64,000 bases of DNA from Nitrospira sp. UBA6493 (lineage in GTDB: Bacteria; Nitrospirota; Nitrospiria; Nitrospirales; Nitrospiraceae): positions 55,613-119,612 of the forward strand of contig DJMJ01000042.1 in the NCBI GenBank assembly GCA_002435325.1, in the 5' to 3' direction. Every line of letters starts with the position of its first letter. The stretch's first letter is position 1. The notes beneath the pieces are model-generated. The model was given only the letters and a program-made list of their open reading frames with translations, was not told the DNA's origin and made no database searches. The position numbers were made by a program, and so were the translations under genes. Of this stretch, positions 34,523-43,528 are shown piece by piece.

Positions 34523-37327
34523 TCATCGCCGCATCCACTTAATTGCCTCCACGACTAGCAGAGGGAGCGCGGCCGCCGCTCCCATCATTCCCCAATCTTC
34601 GATCGGCAACGAGGCAACCTTAAAGATCGGCGCGGCCGCTGGAACCGTGAGCACCGCCACCTGCACAACAAGCGAGAGGAGGAAGGCCCACACCAGCGCG
34701 CGATTCGTCCCGACGCCCAGCTGGAAGAGCGACAGCCGTTCGCTCCGGCAGTTGAAAACATGTACCAGTTGCGCCACCACCATCACCGTGAATGCCACCG
34801 TCCTTGCCTGATCAAGCTCTTGCTGCAGACCGTAGAGGCTATAGCTGAACGCTCCTAACGCAATCACCCCCAGCATCAACCCCTCTCCCCCGATAGCCAG
34901 TAATCGTCCGCCGTCCAGCAGCCGCGCCTCCGGTCGGCGAGGCAGACGCGTCATCAGATCGGGCGCCTTGGGATCGACCGCCAGCGCCAAGGCCGGGATG
35001 CCGTCCGTGACAAGGTTCATCCAGAGAATCTGAATCGGCAGGAGCGGCAGGGGCAGACCCAGCAACGCCGCAAACAGCATGACCAGCACTTCGCTCACGT
35101 TGCACGACAGGAGGAAATGGACGGCCTTCCGGATATTGTCGAAGACCCCCCGGCCTTCTTCCACCGCCGCCGCGATCGAGGCAAAGTTGTCGTCCGTGAC
35201 CACCATGTCGCCGGCTTCTTTCGTCACATCGGTTCCGGTGATCCCCATCGCGATGCCGATATCCGCTGCCTTGATCGCAGGCGCATCGTTCACGCCGTCT
35301 CCCGTCATGGCTACAATGGCGCCGCGCGCCTTCCAGGCTTTGACGATGCGCAGCTTGTGCTCCGCGGAGACCCTCGCATAGACCGTCACCTTTTCCACAG
35401 TCCGGACCAGTTCATCGTCGGACAGGCGATCGAGTTCCATCCCGGACAAGGCCTCTACATGGCTGTCCATCCCGTAGAGCTCTCCCGCAATCGCCACCGC
35501 GGTGTCTTTATGGTCCCCCGTGATCATCACCGTGCGTATGCCGGCCTCGCGGCATGCCTGAACGGCTACCTTTGCTTCCGGCCGCAGCGGGTCTTTCATG
35601 GCTGCAAGCCCAAGAAACACCAGCCGGTTTTCCAACTCATCCGCGCGATAGGCATCAGGCTCGCGCTCCAATCGTCGATGGGCTATTCCCAGCACGCGCA
35701 ACGCCTGATGTGCGAACGCCGCATTCGCTTCAAGGATGGCGGCACGAATGGATTCCGTTAGGGCTTCGACCCTGCCATCCGCCGCCAGCCGGTGCATGCA
35801 GTGCCGCAATAAGACATCTGGCGCGCCTTTGACATACGCGACCGGCCCATCCGGCGTCCGCCGCACGATCGTCATCATCTTGCGCTCCGGATCGAACGGC
35901 ACCTCCCCGAGAAAGTGATAGGCCGCATCGAGTGTCTCGATCGTGAGAGCCGCCTTCGCCGCCGCCACAAGCAACGCGCCTTCCGTCGGATCGCCGATCA
36001 CCTGCCACGTTCCATTCTCCTCTCGTAGCGTCGCACCGTTGCACAGCACGGCTGCCGTCAGCAGTTCGCGCAGGGCTGGAAGTTGGTTCAGTTCTATGTT
36101 CTGGGTGTTGAGTTCTGAGTTGTCGGAGCGAAGCTCAATTCCTGTTCCGGATAACTCAGAACCGCTTTTTCTCACCTTTGGCGTCTCACGGATTACACCG
36201 ACTGGTGCGTACCCTTCACCGGTCACGTCGAAGGCCGTGGTGCCGACGAACAATTTCGTCACCGTCATCTCGTTCTTCGTCAACGTGCCCGTTTTGTCTG
36301 TGCAGATGACCGTCGCCGATCCGAGCGTTTCAACGGCAGGCAGTTTGCGGATGAGCGCGTGCCGTTTCACCATGCGGGTGACCCCCAGCGCCAATGTAAT
36401 CGTCACCACGGCGGGAAGGCCTTCCGGCACGGCCGCCACAGCCAGACTCACCGAGGTCATGAACATGGTCACCAACGGCTCGCCGCGCAGATAGCCCAAG
36501 GCGAACACGACGGCGACCACAGCCAGCGCCAGCCACAAGAGGGTATAGCCGAATTGTTCCAGCCGGCGTTGCAGCGGGGTTTCTGCCTGTTCAGCCTTCG
36601 ACTCCTTCTGAATCATCGCAGCAATCCGGCCCAGCTCCGTTCGGAGCGCCGTCGCGACGACCAACGCGCGAGCTTTTCCTGAAACCGCGATGGTGCCCAT
36701 AAAGGCCATATTCGTCCGCTCGGCCAGCGGTACGTCAGTTCCGGCAATGGCGCCCGCGTCCTTCTGAACCGGCGTGGATTCGCCGGTCAGCGACGCTTCT
36801 TGAGACTGGAAATTTGTCGTATAGATCAGGCGAGCATCGGCGGGGATACGGTCGCCCGCTTCGAGGAGGATCAGGTCGCCGGGTACTAATTCCCTCGCGG
36901 GAATGGATCGGAGGACGCCGTCACGAAACACCCGCGCCGTCGCCACCGACATCTTCCGCAGCGCCGCCAAGGAACGCTCGGCCCGAAACTCTTGCACGAA
37001 CCCGAGCAGACCGTTGAGGAGCACGATGGCCAGAATGGCCGCCGCATCGAGCCAGTCTTCCAACAATCCCGAGAGGATCGCCGCCCCGATCAACACCCAG
37101 ACAATGACGCTCGTGAACTGAGAAAGAAACAGCTTCACAAGTGACGGTGGGGGCGCTTCGGGCAGTTCGTTGGGACCGGTTTCGGCGTGACGGCGCTCAA
37201 CTTCCTGTCCGGTGAGTCCGCGCTCAGAATCGGTCTCAAGAAAGATTGCAAGCTTGTCCGGCGTGAACTGCCAGATCTTGGTTGACTGGATCTCTAGCCA
37301 CTGAGGCATCGCGGCCACCTTTCTCAT
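34523..37327 (-). CDS. cation-transporting P-type ATPase, P2-type (Ca2+-ATPase-like)
   Basis: A 934-residue ATPase. Order: N-terminal cation-ATPase domain (1-60), actuator domain with TGES (181-184), the PEGLP ion motif (301-305), the phosphorylation site CTDKTGTLT with Asp344, the N domain, MTGDGVNDAPAIKAADIGIA hinge, and the last six transmembrane helices. PEGLP and the DKTGTLT variants are typical of SERCA/PMR1-type P2 pumps (Ca2+, Mn2+). Ions are likely exported from the cytoplasm. An unusual low-complexity insert lies at about residues 385-415 (SGSELSGTGIEL, SELNTQNIELNQ). ATG overlaps the exchanger stop by ATGA. Confidence 0.93.
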   Translation of the reverse strand: MRKVAAMPQWLEIQSTKIWQFTPDKLAIFLETDSERGLTGQEVERRHAETGPNELPEAPPPSLVKLFLSQFTSVIVWVLIGAAILSGLLEDWLDAAAILAIVLLNGLLGFVQEFRAERSLAALRKMSVATARVFRDGVLRSIPARELVPGDLILLEAGDRIPADARLIYTTNFQSQEASLTGESTPVQKDAGAIAGTDVPLAERTNMAFMGTIAVSGKARALVVATALRTELGRIAAMIQKESKAEQAETPLQRRLEQFGYTLLWLALAVVAVVFALGYLRGEPLVTMFMTSVSLAVAAVPEGLPAVVTITLALGVTRMVKRHALIRKLPAVETLGSATVICTDKTGTLTKNEMTVTKLFVGTTAFDVTGEGYAPVGVIRETPKVRKSGSELSGTGIELRSDNSELNTQNIELNQLPALRELLTAAVLCNGATLREENGTWQVIGDPTEGALLVAAAKAALTIETLDAAYHFLGEVPFDPERKMMTIVRRTPDGPVAYVKGAPDVLLRHCMHRLAADGRVEALTESIRAAILEANAAFAHQALRVLGIAHRRLEREPDAYRADELENRLVFLGLAAMKDPLRPEAKVAVQACREAGIRTVMITGDHKDTAVAIAGELYGMDSHVEALSGMELDRLSDDELVRTVEKVTVYARVSAEHKLRIVKAWKARGAIVAMTGDGVNDAPAIKAADIGIAMGITGTDVTKEAGDMVVTDDNFASIAAAVEEGRGVFDNIRKAVHFLLSCNVSEVLVMLFAALLGLPLPLLPIQILWMNLVTDGIPALALAVDPKAPDLMTRLPRRPEARLLDGGRLLAIGGEGLMLGVIALGAFSYSLYGLQQELDQARTVAFTVMVVAQLVHVFNCRSERLSLFQLGVGTNRALVWAFLLSLVVQVAVLTVPAAAPIFKVASLPIEDWGMMGAAAALPLLVVEAIKWMRR
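36085..36170 (-). repeat. degenerate GAACTCA-type repeat embedded in frame in the P-type ATPase gene
   Basis: In the minus-strand reading the tract consists of repeated AACTCAG/AACTCAA/AGAAC-type units (for example CAACTCAGAACTCAACACC, then CAGAACATAGAACTGAACC) and a related GTTCTGAGTTATCCGG block. It encodes the Ser/Asn/Glu/Leu-rich insert of the ATPase without breaking the frame. This looks like a short-sequence repeat captured inside a gene. Confidence 0.55.
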
Positions 37328-38337
37328 TGAAATAGCAGCCAGAGTCCGAGGCAGTACCCGAGGATGATCAGGAAACTATCCGGCTCGATCAAGAGATACC
37401 GTTGTTCCACTCGGTAGATGATCCCCATCACGCCGATGCTCATCAGGAGGATGCTCCACAAGGCCGTCATTGCATGGGCGTCGGAGACGGCGTTAAAGAG
37501 AGGCCCGCTGCGATAGGCTGCGTCCACAAAGAAGAACGCCGCCATGTTGAACGCATTACTCCCGAACAAATTGCCGACCGCGAGGTCAAACGCGCCGAGC
37601 CGAACCGCCGCGATGGCTGTCACGAGTTCCGGCAGCGACGTGGTGATGCCCAAGAGCGTGGTACCGATGAAGGTCGCGGAAATCCCGGATTGCTCGGCGA
37701 TCGCGTTTGCCGATCCGGCCAGAAACGGCGCCGCCACGAGCAGCGCCAACGCTGCCACGGCAAACCCAAGAGAGGCCCGCCTGAGCCCCTCGCGCGTACT
37801 CGGTGGTTTCGATGCCTCGGTCGTCTGTCCCTCCACGACGAGTTCCTGCTCGCGTTGACGCTGCTTCATGACCTCCTGCCGGAACACGAGGCGCATGCCG
37901 AAGATATAAAAAATCAGCAACAGCATGCTCCCGAGTCCGACTCCGCCATGTTTGACATCCGATCCATAGAGCACTAAAAACGCGGCAAGTCCGGTGAGAA
38001 AGATGGCCAAACCGGCACTCAAGGCATGCTCGAACGCGGCCAGCTGCCAGACCCGCTTTTGCCGGTGCATCAGGTCGATGATGCCGAGGATGAGCATATT
38101 GGCCATGTTGCTGCCGAAGAGATCGCCTGCGGCGAGATCCGGTGCGTCCAACAACGCGGCGCTGACATCGGTGAAGATCTCGGGGAGCGATGTCGCGGCC
38201 GCCATCAGGACGACGCCGATCCACAACCCACCCAGACCGGTGAGGGTGGCGATCTGATCACCATAGCGCGACAGCATCGCCCCGGCATAGACGATGACTG
38301 CCGCGCTCGCGAGAAAGACCGCCCAGGCTATCCACAT
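37324..38337 (-). CDS. calcium/sodium antiporter family (CaCA, YrbG-like)
   Basis: A 337-residue integral membrane protein with about ten hydrophobic segments and two inverted alpha-repeats: GVVLMAAATSLPEIFTDVSA with GDLFGSNMANM, and GTTLLGITTSLPELVTAIAA with GNLFGSNAFNM. These GxxxxxTSLPE and GSN motifs are the ion-binding signatures of Ca2+/cation antiporters. A hydrophilic cytoplasmic loop of about 45 residues separates the halves. Its stop overlaps the ATPase start by ATGA, so exchanger and pump are co-translated, consistent with joint Ca2+ export. Confidence 0.93.
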   Translation of the reverse strand: MWIAWAVFLASAAVIVYAGAMLSRYGDQIATLTGLGGLWIGVVLMAAATSLPEIFTDVSAALLDAPDLAAGDLFGSNMANMLILGIIDLMHRQKRVWQLAAFEHALSAGLAIFLTGLAAFLVLYGSDVKHGGVGLGSMLLLIFYIFGMRLVFRQEVMKQRQREQELVVEGQTTEASKPPSTREGLRRASLGFAVAALALLVAAPFLAGSANAIAEQSGISATFIGTTLLGITTSLPELVTAIAAVRLGAFDLAVGNLFGSNAFNMAAFFFVDAAYRSGPLFNAVSDAHAMTALWSILLMSIGVMGIIYRVEQRYLLIEPDSFLIILGYCLGLWLLFQ

Positions 38338-38355
38338 ACGAGCGACCCCTCTGTC

Positions 38356-40821
38356 CTAGGATCTTCGTTCTCGCTCCGGCACCGGCCGCTGGGAGCCGGC
38401 CGCATTCGGCTCGAGACTGTTCTCCGTCTCGAGAACGGCCAGGGTCGTCTTCACCACGGCGTCGGGATTGAGCGACAGACTATCGATGCCCTGTTCGACA
38501 AGAAATCGGGCAAACTCGGGGTAATCGCTCGGCGCCTGGCCGCAGATGCCGATTTTCCTGCCCTTCGCTTTGGCGGCCCGTATCACATGCGCCACGGACT
38601 TCTTCACCGCATCGTTCCGCTCGTCGAAAAGATGCGCGACGACTTCCGAATCACGATCCACCCCGAGCGTCAGCTGCGTCAGATCGTTCGAGCCGATCGA
38701 AAAGCCGTCGAAGATCTCCGCGAACTCCTCCGCCAGGATGATGTTGCTCGGAATTTCGCACATGACGTACAGCTCCAAACCCTGCTCTCCTTGCGTCAAG
38801 CCATGCCGCGCCAGCTCCTCGATCACGCGCCGCCCTTCCTCGACCGTGCGGCAGAACGGCACCATGAGCTTCACATTGGCCAGGCCCATTTCATCCCGCA
38901 CCTGCTTCATGGCCCGGCATTCCAATGCGAACCCGTCGCGATACCGAGGGTCGTAATACCGAGACGCGCCGCGAAACCCCAACATCGGGTTCTCTTCCCT
39001 GGGCTCATAGGCGCGCCCACCGACCAGATCCGCATATTCGTTGGTCTTGAAATCGCTGAGCCGGACAATGACGTCCTTCGGATAGAACGCGGCGGCGATC
39101 ATGGCCACACCCTGCGCCAGTTTATCCACAAAGAATTTGGGCTTATCCTGATAACCGACCGTGATCCGCGCGATCTCGTCCTGGAGGGCACGATCCTCCA
39201 GCCGGTCGAAGTTCAGCAGCGCCAGGGGATGCACCTTGATATAGGAGTTGATGATGAATTCTTCCCTCGCCAACCCCACGCCGTCGTTGGGGATGAACGA
39301 CAGTCCGAAGGCTTCTTGCGGATTGCCGACATTCATCATGATCTGAGTCCTGGGACGCCCGAGACCTTTTACGTCCAGTTTCTCGACGTGAAAGGGGAGC
39401 AGCCCTTCGTACACGTGTCCGGTATCCCCCTCGGCACAGGAGACCGTCACAGGCTGCCCGTCGCGCAGCGCCTCCGTACCCCGTTCGGTCCCGACGATGG
39501 CCGGCAGGCCCAGCTCGCGGCTCACGATCGCGGCATGACAGGTGCGTCCGCCGCGATTGGTGACGATCGCCGCCGCCTTTTTCATAATGGGCTCCCAGTC
39601 GGGATCGGTCTTATCCGTCACCAACACCTCGCCCGCCTTGAATTCCTGGATCTGCAGGACCTGCTTGATCACCCGAACCGGCCCGTGCCCGATCTTTTCT
39701 CCCACGCTCCGCCCCGCGACCAGCACCTTTCCCTTCTCCTGCAAGCGATAGGTCTCCAGCGTGTCCCGCCTTTTGAGGGACTGCACGGTCTCCGGCCTCG
39801 CCTGGACGATAAACAGCTCACCGGTCACGCCGTCCTTGGCCCACTCCATATCCATCGGGCTGAACTGTCCCCGTTTGGCGCTGTAATGGTCCTCGATGAG
39901 ACAGGCCCAGCGGGCGAGGGTCAGGATGTCCTCGTCCGCCATGGCGAACTGCGACCGGTCCTCGGGAGACACCGGCACATTTTTCACCATCTTGCCTCCG
40001 CCGACGTCATAAATGAGCTTGAATTCCTTCGTTCCAAGAATTCTTTGCAGAATCGGCCGGTAGCCCTGCTTGAGCGTAGGCTTGAACACATAATACTCAT
40101 CGGGATTGACGGTGCCCTGGACGACGTTTTCTCCTAGGCCATAGGCCGCATTGATCAACACCGCGTCGCGGAAGCCGGTTTCCGTGTCGATGGAAAACAT
40201 CACGCCGGAGGTCGCGAGATCAGAACGCACCATCCGCTGCACACCGATCGAGAGGGCAATCTTGAAATGGTCGAAGCCCTTGTCCACCCGGTAGGAGATG
40301 GCGCGGTCGGTGAACAGCGAGGCAAAGCAGCGCTTGCAATGTTCCAAAAGAGACTGGTGCCCCTGCACATTGAGATAGGTCTCCTGCTGGCCGGCGAAAC
40401 TCGCGTCCGGCAAATCTTCCGCCGTCGCGCTGCTACGCACGGCCACATCCAGCAAATCCGGGTGCCCCTCGCTCAACCGGTCATAGGCGGCAGTGATCGC
40501 ATCGGCCAAAAGCACCGGCAGCGTGGCGCCCAGGATCGCCTGCCGCACCTGCTTGCCTCTCTTCTGGAGGTTCGCCACGTCGTGCGTATCCAGATCGTGG
40601 AGGATGGACCGGATCACCGCATCCAGCTTCGCCTCTTCAAGAAAGAGCCGGTAGGCAGCTGCCGTGACAGCGAAGCCGTTGGGCACCTTCACGCCCTGCG
40701 CGGCCAATTCCCGATACATTTCCCCTAACGACGCGTTCTTCCCGCCGACCGAGGGCACGTCCTCGATGCCGAGTTCATCGAACCACTTCACCAACGGCAT
40801 CTGCCGCATGACCGCTCCCAT
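38356..40821 (-). CDS. ppsA: phosphoenolpyruvate synthase
   Basis: An 821-residue enzyme converting pyruvate, ATP and water to PEP, AMP and phosphate. From ATG 40821 (GGAGGATTG upstream). The N-terminal ATP-grasp-like nucleotide domain begins VGGKNASLGEMYRELA. The phosphohistidine domain has GGRTCHAAIVSRELGLPA with the swivelling His, and the C-terminal PEP/pyruvate domain has SIGSNDLTQLTLGVDRDS and GICGQAPSDYP. These are the expected PpsA signatures and the length is standard. With POR it completes acetyl-CoA to PEP for gluconeogenesis in a carbon-fixing organism, an inference from neighbours. The exchanger gene lies 18 bases downstream. Confidence 0.96.
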   Translation of the reverse strand: MGAVMRQMPLVKWFDELGIEDVPSVGGKNASLGEMYRELAAQGVKVPNGFAVTAAAYRLFLEEAKLDAVIRSILHDLDTHDVANLQKRGKQVRQAILGATLPVLLADAITAAYDRLSEGHPDLLDVAVRSSATAEDLPDASFAGQQETYLNVQGHQSLLEHCKRCFASLFTDRAISYRVDKGFDHFKIALSIGVQRMVRSDLATSGVMFSIDTETGFRDAVLINAAYGLGENVVQGTVNPDEYYVFKPTLKQGYRPILQRILGTKEFKLIYDVGGGKMVKNVPVSPEDRSQFAMADEDILTLARWACLIEDHYSAKRGQFSPMDMEWAKDGVTGELFIVQARPETVQSLKRRDTLETYRLQEKGKVLVAGRSVGEKIGHGPVRVIKQVLQIQEFKAGEVLVTDKTDPDWEPIMKKAAAIVTNRGGRTCHAAIVSRELGLPAIVGTERGTEALRDGQPVTVSCAEGDTGHVYEGLLPFHVEKLDVKGLGRPRTQIMMNVGNPQEAFGLSFIPNDGVGLAREEFIINSYIKVHPLALLNFDRLEDRALQDEIARITVGYQDKPKFFVDKLAQGVAMIAAAFYPKDVIVRLSDFKTNEYADLVGGRAYEPREENPMLGFRGASRYYDPRYRDGFALECRAMKQVRDEMGLANVKLMVPFCRTVEEGRRVIEELARHGLTQGEQGLELYVMCEIPSNIILAEEFAEIFDGFSIGSNDLTQLTLGVDRDSEVVAHLFDERNDAVKKSVAHVIRAAKAKGRKIGICGQAPSDYPEFARFLVEQGIDSLSLNPDAVVKTTLAVLETENSLEPNAAGSQRPVPERERRS

Positions 40822-40937
40822 ACAATCCTCCTTCGACGCTTCAAGGCTAGGCCGGATGCCCGCGCAGTGTCCTGCGCTGCTTCTTCGTTCATCATGGGTT
40901 CGCAACCGGCCTTATGCAAGCGTGCTCCAGCCAGGAA

Positions 40938-42191
40938 TCAGCCGACGAGTTGTTTGATCAACCGCAGCTCGTCACGGACCAAGCGAGGCAGGAGAAAATG
41001 CCGCCTGACATGTTCTCGTCCGGCGCGGCCGAACGAGCCTCGCTCCCCTGGGTGCCGGAGCAGATGTACCACACGATCGGCACAGGCCTCCACGCTTTCC
41101 ACCAGGTTCACTTCGAACCCATCCGGATACTGCATGGGAATGCCGCCCGCTTTGCCCGCAACCACGGACGTTTCCTTCCAGAAGGCTTCCGACACGACCA
41201 GCCCAAACCCTTCCCGCAGCGATTTCTGAATCACCACGTCGCACCCTCGCTGGAACACGTTCACCTCCATGCTGCCGACCCCGGCCAGGTTCGTGAACAC
41301 GAACATGCCCGCATCTCCTGCCGCCTCCTCCTCTACCCGATCGAGCAATTCCCATCCTTCCGGATCATCCCCGGCCATCGCACCGATCAAGGCCAGCTGA
41401 ACGTCAGGGATTTCCTTCTTGACCAGGCGATAGGACTCAATCACGCCCAGCGGATCTTTCCAGGGATCGAACCGCGAGACTTGCACGAGCAGCGGCTTGG
41501 CCGGATCGACGCCGGAGTCCGCGATGGCCCGGCGACAGAGTTCCTGTGAAAGGTCCATATTTTTCGTGGCCAGAGGATCGATGGCGGGAGCGATGAACGC
41601 GGCTCGCTGGGCCCTGAGACCGGGTAGCAGGAATTCCGGCATCGTGAACACGACGGCGTCATATTCCTCGATGTAGGGAAGCAGAAATCGGCTGACGGTC
41701 TCGTCGGGCGAGGAACTGTCGATATGGCAGCGCCAGACCCACTTCGCATGGCGCGGGCCTGTGAAATGCCGGAGCGCCGCCGGTTGGGGATCGTGCACGA
41801 TGTAGAGATCATAGTCATTCCCCAGCGCATCCGCACTTTGCTCATTCACATCGAGATAGAGCTTCTGCTCCACCTCGCCCAACGCATAATGGCCGCCTTG
41901 CAATGCATTGTGGAACGCTTTCGTGACGGTGAAAAACTCCGGCTGGCCATGGATCAATCGCCAATCGGCTTGTATCCCCAGAGCTTGCAACATCGGCACG
42001 TAGCGGGACAGGAGTTCAGCCACGCCGCCGCCGAACGCGGTCGAGTTCAAATGGCAGATCCGCACATCCCGAAGATCATGGGCAAGTTCTGACAATTCAT
42101 CAGACAATTCATCGCTAATCAGCATCCGGTAGTGCTGCACATTAGCCAACATCGCGCCGCACCGGCGGCTGACCGACACTTTCGGCAGCAT
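40938..42191 (-). CDS. glycosyltransferase family 4, trehalose synthase TreT-like
   Basis: A 417-residue protein from ATG 42191 (AAGGAG, 9 bases upstream). Landmarks are ICHLNSTAFGGGVAELLSRY, a segment highly characteristic of TreT-type trehalose glycosyltransferring synthases, SRFDPWKDPLGVIE, and VIQKSLREGFGLVVSEAFWK in the nucleotide-sugar-binding lobe. TreT makes trehalose from a nucleotide-glucose and glucose. The name is by similarity to those motifs; related GT4 enzymes exist. Upstream, the galT-derived frame runs straight into this gene without a stop, so a fusion protein cannot be excluded. The placement next to a galT remnant fits sugar-nucleotide metabolism. Confidence 0.75.
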   Translation of the reverse strand: MLPKVSVSRRCGAMLANVQHYRMLISDELSDELSELAHDLRDVRICHLNSTAFGGGVAELLSRYVPMLQALGIQADWRLIHGQPEFFTVTKAFHNALQGGHYALGEVEQKLYLDVNEQSADALGNDYDLYIVHDPQPAALRHFTGPRHAKWVWRCHIDSSSPDETVSRFLLPYIEEYDAVVFTMPEFLLPGLRAQRAAFIAPAIDPLATKNMDLSQELCRRAIADSGVDPAKPLLVQVSRFDPWKDPLGVIESYRLVKKEIPDVQLALIGAMAGDDPEGWELLDRVEEEAAGDAGMFVFTNLAGVGSMEVNVFQRGCDVVIQKSLREGFGLVVSEAFWKETSVVAGKAGGIPMQYPDGFEVNLVESVEACADRVVHLLRHPGERGSFGRAGREHVRRHFLLPRLVRDELRLIKQLVG

Positions 42192-43220
42192 AAATTTTCT
42201 CTCCTTATCCTCTCGCCCTCTCTGGTTAGAGCCCCCTTCGTATTCCCGCATGACGGCGGCCGACTCTTCCAGCAGCATGGTGGTGATGTAAATGACCGAT
42301 CCCAATTCGAATCCTGCGATCGTCGTGAGGCGCGGCAGGATCTGGATGTGCCCGAGATAGCAATCCTTGTTCTCGTCTTCGATCGGCGCACTGTGGATGA
42401 TAAGGTTGAAATCTGGATTGCCGAGCCGGTCGTACAAAGCCCGCAACGTTCTCCGCAGCACGGGTGCCAACTCGCGCAGGTCTTCGGCGCTGACCTGCGC
42501 GAACGACGGTTGATGGCGTTTGGGAGTGATCCAGGTCTCGAATGGCACCCGCAAAGCGAACGGATGGAAGACCAGGAACCGGTCGGTTTCCAACACGACC
42601 CGGCTCTTGCCCGGCGTTCTTCCTCCGCGACGTCGCAATACAGGCACCGACCGGCGTCGTCATGATGCGCGACGCTTCCTCCGCAGCAACATCGGCGGAA
42701 CAGGCGTAGCGACCAATTGGGAATGAGGATGCGCCAGCGATGTCCCTGCCGCCTCGCCATGGTTCTTGAAAATAATGATGTATTTGAGCCGTGGATCTTC
42801 TCGTCGCGCCCGGTATCGCGTTTGATAGGCGATCAAGACATCGGCCACTTCACGATCGGTCATCAAAGGAAGTGTGCGATCGTGAAACGGGGTTTCAATG
42901 ATGACCTCGTGCGCCCCGACCCCGTCCATTTCACGGAACAACGGCCCAGCCTCCCGCCGGGCCAGCCCGCCCATCTCGCCCAAAGCCGGGAACTTATTCG
43001 ATGTTACACGCACCGAACAGCCAGTTCCTTCCGAAGCTGGTATTCGAAACACCTCTTCCGGCGTCGCGGCTTCCTGACCAGGACAGAAGGGACAAGGACC
43101 GCTCTCCTTGGTAGAGGAGTGAGTTTCGCCATGCTGGTCATTTCCATGCGGACGTCTTTTACGCTCCGCCGCAATGGTGCCCCATTCTTTCGTCGTCGGA
43201 TCTTGTCGAATAACAGACAT
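42192..43220 (-). pseudogene. galT: galactose-1-phosphate uridylyltransferase, disrupted by indels
   Basis: N-terminal half from ATG 43220 (AGGAGGGGGG upstream) includes CPFCPGQE, TSNKFPALGE and the active-site HPHSQL. It then hits TGA at 42660-42662. The C-terminal half resumes in the same frame with RVVLETDRFLVFHPF, VPFETWITPKRH and the HSAPIEDENK region. The connecting piece (GRCLYCDVAEEE) lies in the next frame, at about 42608-42667. So two compensating shifts, one near 42670-42700 and one near 42600-42620, break the gene. The C-terminal part then reads through EYEGGSNQRG into treT; one more G in a 5-G run near 42236 would give a normal stop (EYEGGL). Either a decayed gene or consensus errors. 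Confidence 0.7.
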
Positions 43221-43248
43221 GGCGTCCCCCCTCCTGATGTTTCGCCCA

Positions 43249-43488
43249 TCACAGGGTGTCTGACTTTTCAGAACGAAACTGGCAGGGCTCCTTCTCGCAC
43301 AGCTCGCGACACCCTGGCGCACAGACGCAGGAAGTGTAGGTCCTCCCTTCGTACGGACATTGTCCCACCGCCGACCGTTCGTCCGTCTCCATCAGAATGC
43401 CTATCAAAACAGGATCAGTGGTGTTCAACTTCTGTCGAGCGGCAATGTCGTTGCACTCTGGTGCGGCGGAAGTTTTCTCTATACTCAC
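43249..43488 (-). CDS. small cysteine-rich protein
   Basis: A 79-residue frame from GTG 43488, with a weak ribosome site. Seven cysteines are concentrated in the second half (CPYEGRTYTSCVCAPGCREL, CEKEPCQF), suggesting a metal site or a disulfide-bonded fold. No family is recognised. It sits between acs and the galT remnant. The composition is unlike a random frame, but the start codon is uncertain. Confidence 0.45.
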   Translation of the reverse strand: MSIEKTSAAPECNDIAARQKLNTTDPVLIGILMETDERSAVGQCPYEGRTYTSCVCAPGCRELCEKEPCQFRSEKSDTL

Positions 43489-43528
43489 CTCTGCCAGTTG
43501 TCATAGAGATGAGGCGCGAATCACGCGG

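Noticed and set aside
38026..40137. 703-codon open frame on the plus strand opposite ppsA
   Set aside because: It is the complement of a gene with clear catalytic motifs, has no family features and no ribosome site.
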